In this document: positions 1 to 4,699 of the stretch, one piece after another
Layout of the letters: each line of letters begins with the position of its first letter
Position numbering within the stretch: the first letter of the stretch is position 1
Assembly (NCBI GenBank): GCA_903829855.1
Contig: CAIKRN010000011.1
Location: forward strand, 1 to 7,203
From: an uncultured Opitutia bacterium
GTDB taxonomy: Bacteria > Verrucomicrobiota > Verrucomicrobiia > Opitutales > UBA953
Direction of reading: 5' to 3'
DNA: 7,203 nt
Program-made: the position numbers and the translations under genes
Notes under the pieces: generated by a model
Databases searched by the model: none
What the model was told of the DNA's origin: nothing
Seen by the model: only the letters and a program-made list of their open reading frames with translations

Positions 1-1
1 C

Positions 2-508
2 CAGGTCAAGAACCTGATGGCGGAAGGCAAAGAAGGCGGCTTCACGAAAGTCCAGCCTGAGGGTAAGATCGAAGCAATCTACGACGCCTGCCAGACCTAC
101 ACGCAACGCGGTGAAGGCATGATTGTCTTCGGCGGCGTCGATTACGGCATGGGCTCATCCCGTGACTGGGCTGCGAAGGGCACCGCTCTCCTCGGCATCC
201 GTGCCGTGGTCGCGCAGTCCTTCGAGCGCATCCACCGCTCCAACCTCCTCGGCATGGGCGTACTGCCCCTCGAGTTCGCCGACGGCAAGAACGCCGCTTC
301 CTACAACCTAGACGGCACCGAGACCTTCGACCTCGAAGGCCTCTCCAGCCCGATCAAGCCGAAGACGCCGGTCACCCTCGTCATCCGCCGCGCCAACGGC
401 ACGGTCGACAAGGCCCAGCTCATCGCGCGCATCGATACCGCGATTGAAGGCGAATACTACCGCCACGGCGGCATCCTGCCCTACGTCCTCCGCCAGATTC
501 TGAAGTAA
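2..508 (+). CDS. acnA: Aconitate hydratase A, C-terminal part (5' end outside the window)
   Basis: Aconitase isomerises citrate to isocitrate through cis-aconitate in the TCA cycle, using a [4Fe-4S] cluster in the cytoplasm. Only the last 168 codons are present and the frame is open from base 2. What remains is the C-terminal swivel domain. It carries the hallmark block YGMGSSRDWAAKG (about residues 48-60 of the visible part), whose SSRDWA segment supplies substrate-binding Ser/Arg residues. This runs on into LLGIRAVVAQSFERIHRSNLLGMGVLPLEF, a nearly invariant stretch of the AcnA/IRP-type family (shown here only by its ends: LLGIR and GVLPLEF). The C-terminus EYYRHGGILPYVLRQ is also typical of AcnA and argues against AcnB. 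The cluster cysteines would lie upstream of the window. The gene ends 23 bases before an intrinsic terminator, so it is the last gene of its transcript. Family assignment is near certain. Confidence 0.97.
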   Translation, partial: QVKNLMAEGKEGGFTKVQPEGKIEAIYDACQTYTQRGEGMIVFGGVDYGMGSSRDWAAKGTALLGIRAVVAQSFERIHRSNLLGMGVLPLEFADGKNAASYNLDGTETFDLEGLSSPIKPKTPVTLVIRRANGTVDKAQLIARIDTAIEGEYYRHGGILPYVLRQILK

Positions 509-530
509 GGATTACGGCCGAACGCCAAAC

Positions 531-560
531 AAAGCCCTCGGGACTATCCGAGGGCTTTTT
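531..560 (+). terminator. Intrinsic terminator after acnA, probably bidirectional
   Basis: AAAGCCCTCGG (531-541) and CCGAGGGCTTT (548-558) form a perfect 11-bp stem with a 6-base loop, followed by a T-run (556-560). It starts 22 bases after the acnA stop. Read on the minus strand the same stem is followed by TTTGTTT, so it can also stop transcription of the minus-strand gene whose TAA (559-561) overlaps the T-run. The structure is seen directly; bidirectional use is inferred. Confidence 0.9.
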
Positions 561-948
561 ATTTCTTCTGGACGACGAATTTAACTTCGGCGGTCTGGAA
601 TCCCGATTGGTCGGCCATCCTGAAGGAAATGGCGCCTTCAGCGGCGGACTTTGCCCGGAAAGTAAAAACACTCAACATAGGTGCGCCAATACGCGGGCGG
701 CTCGGTATCACCTTCAATGGATAAAGTTGAGGCACAGCCTCGTTCTTGGACTGGCCTACCTGCTCTAAGCCGGCAGGAATCCCCACGGCCTCCCAGTATC
801 GACCGGTGCTCGGATTGCAGATCAAGGCGACCTCAAAAGTCTCCCCCACGGTGACCTTTGCTACCTGCTCAGTGGGCGCGAACACACGCAAAGGCGGCTG
901 GTCTACGGCCGCGAAAAGGACGCAACAGAGAGACGCTAGAGACATCAT
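559..948 (-). CDS. Secreted chagasin-like (peptidase inhibitor I42 type) protein
   Basis: This gene encodes a 129-aa protein. I42/chagasin proteins inhibit papain-like cysteine proteases by inserting three loops into the active-site cleft. The clearest mark is NPSTGRYW (residues 45-52), matching the family's NPTTGY-x-W loop. A central GAP..VFTFRA segment (about 88-99) and EGAISFRM (104-111) follow, as in the family's Ig-like beta sandwich. The third loop, usually an RPW/F motif, is not recognisable: the equivalent stretch reads MADQSGF. The N-terminus MMSLASLCCVLFAA looks like a Sec signal peptide, so the protein is probably periplasmic or secreted. I start at the ATG at 948 rather than the upstream in-frame GTG at 969. 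The GTG start would put the polar residues LWLNEV in front of the signal peptide, and it lies inside the predicted promoter. The ATG at 945 is equally possible. The gene stands alone between a terminator and a divergent promoter region. Inhibitory activity is inferred, not shown. Confidence 0.8.
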   Translation of the reverse strand: MMSLASLCCVLFAAVDQPPLRVFAPTEQVAKVTVGETFEVALICNPSTGRYWEAVGIPAGLEQVGQSKNEAVPQLYPLKVIPSRPRIGAPMLSVFTFRAKSAAEGAISFRMADQSGFQTAEVKFVVQKK

Positions 949-954
949 CACTTC

Positions 955-983
955 ATTTAACCATAGCACTGAAGACCAGTCAA
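955..983 (-). promoter_or_regulatory. Sigma-70-like promoter of the I42-type gene, predicted leaderless
   Basis: On the minus strand there is TTGACT (983-978), a 17-base spacer and TTAAAT (960-955). These match the -35 and -10 consensus at 5/6 and 4/6 positions with ideal spacing. A start about 7 bases past the -10 falls on the ATG at 948, so the mRNA may have no 5' leader. This is the best promoter match I found in the window. It rests on sequence match alone. Confidence 0.55.
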
Positions 984-1051
984 AACTCTAGCGGTGAGGG
1001 GCAGGTCGGATTCCATCTTGCCCCAGCCATCCCAATCCCTAGTCCTTCTCC
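970..1051. other. Divergent intergenic region between the I42-type gene and aroQ
   Basis: This short region must hold the aroQ promoter, because the acnA terminator and an opposite-strand gene lie upstream. Toward aroQ I see only a weak pair, TTGCCC (1018-1023) and TAGTCC (1040-1045), 16 bases apart, which I do not claim as a promoter. The last 20 bases before the aroQ ATG are pyrimidine-rich (ATCCCTAGTCCTTCTCC) and hold no Shine-Dalgarno motif. Confidence 0.5.
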
Positions 1052-1528
1052 ATGGAAATCGGCGTCATCAACGGCCCTAACCTCGACCGACTCGGCAAGC
1101 GCGAGCCGGAGGTCTATGGCACCCAGACACTCGGCGACCTCGAGAAGCTCATCGAGAAGCACGCCAAAGCCGCCGGCGCGAAGACCCGTTTCTTCCAGTC
1201 CAATCACGAAGGCGAAATCATCGACACGATTGCGAAGTGGGCCGACAAGGGAGTGAAATTCCTAGTGATCAACCCGGGTGGCCACACGCACGTCTCGGTC
1301 GCCCTCCGCGACTCCATCGCCGGCAGCGGCATGCGGGCCGTTGAGGTCCATATTTCGAATATCTACAAGCGCGAGGAGTTCCGCCACAAGTCCGTTACGG
1401 CCTCCGCCTGTGAAGGCGTGATTACTGGACTCGGCCTCTCGGGTTACCTACTCGCCGTCGACCATCTCGTCTCTTCCGCCGCCAAAGCTAGCCCGGCCAA
1501 GAAGAAGACTGCGGCGAAAAAGAAATAG
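1052..1528 (+). CDS. aroQ: Type II 3-dehydroquinate dehydratase
   Basis: The enzyme converts 3-dehydroquinate to 3-dehydroshikimate, the third step of the shikimate pathway, in the cytoplasm; type II enzymes are dodecamers. The family motifs are in order: NGPNLDRLGKREPEVYG (residues 7-23) with the lid Arg17 and catalytic Tyr22; QSNHEGEIID (49-58); INPGGHTHVSVALRD (73-87) with substrate-binding Asn74 and His80; VEVHISN (97-103) with the catalytic Glu98/His100 pair; and REEFRH (107-112). All key residues are present. The NPGxxTH loop reads GH where AY or GY is usual. The core ends near residue 140, matching the family's usual 140-150 aa. Beyond it is a basic tail of about 18 residues, AAKASPAKKKTAAKKK, that is not part of the fold. 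No ribosome binding site precedes the ATG. The next gene starts one base after the TAG, so the two are probably co-transcribed. Confidence 0.96.
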   Translation: MEIGVINGPNLDRLGKREPEVYGTQTLGDLEKLIEKHAKAAGAKTRFFQSNHEGEIIDTIAKWADKGVKFLVINPGGHTHVSVALRDSIAGSGMRAVEVHISNIYKREEFRHKSVTASACEGVITGLGLSGYLLAVDHLVSSAAKASPAKKKTAAKKK

Positions 1529-1529
1529 G

Positions 1530-2600
1530 ATGCAGCGCGCGCTCCTTGGTTTACTGACGGGGAGCATCTTAGGTCTGACGTTCGCCTTTGCCGCGCCCAT
1601 CGAAGTTGTCCCGGCTGATTTTAACGGCGCCATCCAACCTCAAGTCGCCCTGAGTACCGATGGCCGCATCCACCTGGTCTTCGGACAGGGCAGCGCCCTC
1701 TTCTATGTAACTTCGAAAGATGGCGCCTCCTTCAGTACCCCTAACCGCGTCGCTACCTTGGATAAACTCGCCCTCGGCATGCGCCGCGGACCCCGTATCG
1801 CCGTCACCAAAAATCTGCTTCTCATTACCGCCATCTCGCATGCTGACGGTAATGTCCACGCGTGGACTTCGCTGGACGGAGCCCAATGGCAGGAGCAGCC
1901 GGCCTTGAACCAAGTCCCGCTCTCCGCCCGCGAAGGCCTGCATGCCTTGGCAGGCAACGGCCAGAATCGCATCGGCCTGACTTGGCTGGATCTGCGAACA
2001 GGCAAGATGAGCCTGTGGGGGAAATTCTCCGAAGACGGCGGCCTCCATTGGGGGGAAGATCGTTTGGTCTACGCCTCACCAGAAGGCCCCATCTGCCAAT
2101 GCTGCGCGCCCAGCGTAGCCTTCGCCCCAGATGGCCGTATCGGCATTATGTGGCGCAACTTACTTCAGGGCGCCCGCGACCTCTACCTAACGGAGACCAA
2201 GGATGGCGTTAGCTTCTCGCCTCCTCGCAAATTGGGCCAAGGTTCTTGGATGCTCAACGCGTGCCCCATGGATGGCGGCGGCCTGACCTATGACCAAAAC
2301 AGCCAAGGTCTGCCGGTTTGGAAACGCCTTCGGACCGTATTCTCGAGTGAGAATCCCACAATCGAACGTAAGGTCGCTGATGCGGCGGCCCAGCCGGTGG
2401 CTACTTTCGTCGGCAAGACGCCGCTGGTATTCTGGGAGTCGAAAGGCTCCTTGATGCTTCAACGAGGCAACGCCGCTCCCCAAACTTATGCCGTCGGCGG
2501 ACAATACGCCGCTGTCGCCAGCCAAGGCGTCGCCGCCGTCGTCGCGTTCGAGGGTTTGGTGCGAGGCCGTAAGACGATTCTCTGCGAGCTCCAGCGCTAA
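1530..2600 (+). CDS. Secreted sialidase-like (Asp-box) beta-propeller protein
   Basis: This gene encodes a 356-aa protein. Residues 1-21 form a signal peptide (MQRALLGLLTGSILG..., likely cleavage after AFA), so the product is exported. The rest has repeated Asp-box turns (S/T-x-D-G-x-x-W/F): SKDGASF (62-68), SLDGAQW (114-120), SEDGGLHW (167-174) and TKDGVSF (223-229). These sit about 50 residues apart, as in six-bladed sialidase-type propellers. Between the third and fourth boxes lies CQCC (189-192) followed by PSVAFAPDGRIGIMWRN. A further cysteine is in NACPMDGG (242-249). A CxCC-plus-CP arrangement is familiar from a group of bacterial sialidase-like proteins of unknown function. I cannot identify the catalytic Arg triad, Tyr and Glu of true sialidases, so enzyme activity should not be assumed. 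The ATG is one base after the aroQ stop, suggesting translational coupling although the functions look unrelated. The gene ends 17 bases before a convergent gene, with no clear terminator between them. Confidence 0.75.
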   Translation: MQRALLGLLTGSILGLTFAFAAPIEVVPADFNGAIQPQVALSTDGRIHLVFGQGSALFYVTSKDGASFSTPNRVATLDKLALGMRRGPRIAVTKNLLLITAISHADGNVHAWTSLDGAQWQEQPALNQVPLSAREGLHALAGNGQNRIGLTWLDLRTGKMSLWGKFSEDGGLHWGEDRLVYASPEGPICQCCAPSVAFAPDGRIGIMWRNLLQGARDLYLTETKDGVSFSPPRKLGQGSWMLNACPMDGGGLTYDQNSQGLPVWKRLRTVFSSENPTIERKVADAAAQPVATFVGKTPLVFWESKGSLMLQRGNAAPQTYAVGGQYAAVASQGVAAVVAFEGLVRGRKTILCELQR

Positions 2601-2617
2601 GCGCCTGCCACGAGGGA

Positions 2618-3670
2618 CTACGCCCCGCTCGCAGCTGGCGGGTGTCGGTTGATCGAAAGTTCCTCTGGCAAGTCCTTCCCTTCGATTAAATAGTCCGCCA
2701 TCTGTGTCGTTAGACTCGGAGCCCAAACCGTCCCGCGCGGGCCAAGTCCATTGAAGATGTGCGTATGAGGCTCACCCGGGTGAGTACCCAGGAACGGACG
2801 ATTGTCCGCCGTACATGGGCGCACTCCGGCCGAATGATCCATGACATCCACCTGTACCGACGAAGTAAAATAGCCGCGAAACCTCGCCAACAGTTTATCC
2901 TGCTGGCCCTGAGACGGAGTCTCATCCAGCTGATCCCACTGCCAGTTGGTACCTGTACGCCAGCGGCCATCGCCCAACGGCAACGCCCAACCCTCACGAT
3001 TAAGGACATAAGGCTTCTGCGGTGCATCCGACGATAACGTAAGCACCTCCCCCTTGGCCGGCTGCCAAGGCAGATAAGTAAACGGCCCACGCAGGGCAGA
3101 CTTATACCCGTCGCAGTACACAATCGCCCCGTAAAGATTATGGCGCCAACTCACACCCGCCGCCGCCGACGTTGCCTCGGAGGGCTCAAAAGTCGCCTCG
3201 ATCAAGCAGCCCGCCGCCTGGAGTTCGCGCCGCACATCGGCGAGCAGTTTAGGTAAATCAACCCAGGCACCATGCATGAGAGCACCCCCGAAACCATCCG
3301 TCAGCTCCGGATCTAACTCACCCTTCGACTCGGTGATTCGAGCGATAAATGGGCGGCAGCTAGCACATTCCGTCCGCTTCAATCCTCGGGCCCTCTGCTC
3401 GGCATCGACGAACAATCGATAAACGTCCAAGGGGTGAAAAACGCCCAGTGGCGTTAAGTGTTCACGTGCACGCTCGAATAACGTTGGGTAATCCTTGGTC
3501 AGGGAGAAACGGCGTCCCGTCAGCGGCGTCATTAAGCCGGCTGCGACCTGAGAAGCGGCTGACTTCCAGCCATCATCCACGACGCGCACCGTGCGGCCGC
3601 GACGCAATAATTCCTTGGCGAGCAAAGAGCCCGCCAAGCCTTGGCCAATAATCAAAAAATCAACCTGCAT
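2618..3670 (-). CDS. FAD-dependent oxidoreductase, DAO (D-amino acid oxidase-like) family
   Basis: This gene encodes a 350-aa flavoprotein. The N-terminal Rossmann fold is clear: FLIIGQGLAGSLLAKEL (residues 5-21) contains GxGxxG at 9-14, and the beta-2 strand ends in an acidic pair, VRVVDDG (28-34), for the FAD ribose. SQVAAGLMTP (40-49) matches the flavin-contacting Ser/Ala-Ala-Gly segment of DAO proteins. The C-terminal FAD half has GVRPCTADNRPFLG (282-295) and FNGLGPRGTVWAPSL (306-320), the usual closing motif of glycine/D-amino-acid oxidases and MnmC-type domains. There is no signal peptide, so it is cytoplasmic. The substrate cannot be read from sequence. The start is firm because the first beta strand begins at residue 3, yet its ATG lies in a strong hairpin. 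The gene follows lpoB on the same strand, but a terminator sits between them. It might be a ThiO-like glycine oxidase, but no thi genes are nearby, so I give no symbol. Confidence 0.85.
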   Translation of the reverse strand: MQVDFLIIGQGLAGSLLAKELLRRGRTVRVVDDGWKSAASQVAAGLMTPLTGRRFSLTKDYPTLFERAREHLTPLGVFHPLDVYRLFVDAEQRARGLKRTECASCRPFIARITESKGELDPELTDGFGGALMHGAWVDLPKLLADVRRELQAAGCLIEATFEPSEATSAAAGVSWRHNLYGAIVYCDGYKSALRGPFTYLPWQPAKGEVLTLSSDAPQKPYVLNREGWALPLGDGRWRTGTNWQWDQLDETPSQGQQDKLLARFRGYFTSSVQVDVMDHSAGVRPCTADNRPFLGTHPGEPHTHIFNGLGPRGTVWAPSLTTQMADYLIEGKDLPEELSINRHPPAASGA

Positions 3671-3688
3671 CCGGAGGAATGCAGGTTG
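3654..3688 (-). promoter_or_regulatory. Terminator-like hairpin covering the oxidoreductase start codon
   Basis: CAACCTGCAT (3661-3670) and ATGCAGGTTG (3679-3688) are a perfect 10-bp inverted repeat around an 8-base loop (3671-3678). In the minus-strand transcript the downstream arm is the start codon and next two codons (AUGCAGGUU). One base after the stem comes a run of six U (3659-3654). This has the geometry of an intrinsic terminator or attenuator, and it would also hide the AUG. It may be a backup terminator for the lpoB operon or a control of the oxidoreductase gene. The structure is seen directly; its role is inferred. Confidence 0.6.
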
Positions 3689-3690
3689 GG

Positions 3691-3713
3691 AAAACCTCGC
3701 TCGACTGGCGAGG
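3691..3713 (-). terminator. Intrinsic terminator of the lipoprotein operon
   Basis: Read on the minus strand, CCTCGC (3713-3708) pairs with GCGAGG (3700-3695) across a 7-base loop, and TTTT (3694-3691) follows directly. It begins 5 bases after the lpoB stop, the expected place for the end of this transcript. The stem is short (6 bp) but G+C-rich. A second hairpin with a longer T-run follows almost at once. Confidence 0.7.
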
Positions 3714-3718
3714 GTATA

Positions 3719-4258
3719 TCAGAAGCCGATGGAGTTCTTTGATCCCTGCTTGGTGACGACCTTTTCTTCAGTCCAGACCGCTACGCCGCGCTTCACCTCC
3801 ACCAGCGTCAACTGGAAGATGAATGAGTTCTGACGGATGCTACCGGCATTAGCCCGGTCTTCCAGAATCTTGCCCTTGAGGACGTATTCAGCTTTCGGCA
3901 CGTTCGCACTAGAACCCGAGGCGGCGCGGGCCGCACTAGCAATCGCATCACTTTCCAAAAGGGTGACTCGCCCAGAATTGACGAGCGGAACCGTCAGCTT
4001 CGAAAGCAGTAGGCTCGTGTCGAAGTTATTGGCGGTGTCATTGGTGATCATGCCTAATTGCAGGACGGGCGCCCCTTTAGAGAAGGCTGGGGAACTGATC
4101 ATGGACTGAAGCATCAGGGAACCTGCCGTCGCGAAATCCTGGATATTAACTTTGTCTAGGCTAACAACGAGATCGCGTCCGTTCGGGTCCTTGTAGGCGG
4201 CGGGGGTGTCGCAGCCGACGATGAGGGCGGCACAGGCGAGGAGGAAGAGTTTGTTCAT
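3719..4258 (-). CDS. lpoB: Penicillin-binding protein activator LpoB, outer-membrane lipoprotein
   Basis: LpoB is an outer-membrane lipoprotein that reaches through the peptidoglycan and activates the bifunctional synthase PBP1b. The 179-aa protein starts with a lipoprotein signal, MNKLFLLACAALIVGC, with lipobox IVGC and lipid-bearing Cys16. The LpoB fold follows: TAGSLMLQSMISSPAF (44-59), matching the family's helix ending in SSPA; VLQLGMITNDTANNFDTSLLLSKLTVPL (65-92, ends VLQLG and LTVPL), matching the N-x-T...IDT pattern; SGRVTLLESD (95-104); KAEYVLKGKI (122-131), matching the Y-L-x-G strand; and FIFQLTLVEVKRGVAVWTEE (146-165), the conserved strand with the WxEE end. The linker between Cys16 and the fold is only about 20 residues, whereas E. 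coli LpoB has a long disordered Pro-rich one. It is the last gene of the operon, 9 bases after ycfL and just before a terminator. No ribosome binding site is visible. Confidence 0.88.
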   Translation of the reverse strand: MNKLFLLACAALIVGCDTPAAYKDPNGRDLVVSLDKVNIQDFATAGSLMLQSMISSPAFSKGAPVLQLGMITNDTANNFDTSLLLSKLTVPLVNSGRVTLLESDAIASAARAASGSSANVPKAEYVLKGKILEDRANAGSIRQNSFIFQLTLVEVKRGVAVWTEEKVVTKQGSKNSIGF

Positions 4259-4267
4259 AGGGTGGTT

Positions 4268-4699
4268 TTATCGAGAGAGGATACGGAGGCGGCATTCGAC
4301 GGACGTCGATTTGAGCGCCGTGGCGGTCACGGTCGTGAGCGCACCGGGCTCAAGCGGGGTGGTGATCCAATTAGGCTGACTCTCAGTCACCGAGCCATCG
4401 GAGCCCAACCATTCAAAACTGATGTTAGCGGTCTGGCCAATGTACGAACCATTACGCAGATCCCACTGGACGCGGGCGTAGCCCCCGTCGGTCTTGGACT
4501 TGCGTGCGGCGATTAGCTCAATCTTGTTACCGAAACGGTTATCATTAATTTGCGGGGTGAAGCCACCCTCTGGCCGAGTCGTGGCGTAGTTCACGGCATC
4601 TGGCGGAGTCAGGCCGCGCTCGATACGGTCACCTGTCTGAATGATGGAAGTGCAACCGGTCAGGAAACCGAGTGCGAGGAGAGGGATGATTTTCTTCAT
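4268..4699 (-). CDS. ycfL: YcfL-family (DUF1425) lipoprotein
   Basis: This gene encodes a 143-aa protein. MKKIIPLLALGFLTGC is a lipoprotein signal peptide with lipobox LTGC and Cys16. An in-frame ATG 18 bases upstream (4717) would add HYSRS before the signal peptide and overlap the previous gene more deeply. The ATG at 4699 is preferred because it gives a standard lipoprotein N-terminus and the classic 4-base ATGA overlap. The mature part is a beta-rich domain: INDNRFGNKIELIAARKSK (51-69), YARVQWDLRN (74-83), ANISFEWLGSDGSV (91-104), TTPLEPGALTTVTATAL (113-129) and the final CRLRIL. The pattern of a strand, then R-F-x-W-x-D/G, then L-x-P-G-x followed by x-x-T-A, matches YcfL/DUF1425, whose molecular role is not known to me. 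In E. coli ycfL lies beside lpoB, as here, so a role in the same envelope process is likely. Translation is probably coupled to the upstream gene. Confidence 0.8.
   Translation of the reverse strand: MKKIIPLLALGFLTGCTSIIQTGDRIERGLTPPDAVNYATTRPEGGFTPQINDNRFGNKIELIAARKSKTDGGYARVQWDLRNGSYIGQTANISFEWLGSDGSVTESQPNWITTPLEPGALTTVTATALKSTSVECRLRILSR

Noticed and set aside
1018..1045. TTGCCC-N16-TAGTCC as the aroQ promoter
   Set aside because: The -10 matches at only two positions, so it cannot be told from chance.
1862..2212. 116-codon plus-strand frame inside the propeller gene
   Set aside because: It has Pro/Arg-rich out-of-frame composition. The overlapping frame has clear domain evidence.
2593..2607. 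GCGC-TAA-GCGC palindrome at the end of the propeller gene as a terminator
   Set aside because: The stem is only 4 bp, the loop is 3 bases and there is no T-run on either strand.
2187..2726. 179-codon minus-strand frame overlapping the propeller gene
   Set aside because: It is antisense to a gene with signal peptide and Asp-boxes, has Arg/Gly/Ala-rich shadow composition and no recognisable motif.
3591..3833. Plus-strand open frame with GGAGG just before an ATG at 3679
   Set aside because: The GGAGG is one base from the ATG, too close to work. The frame is antisense to lpoB and the oxidoreductase and shows no family motif.
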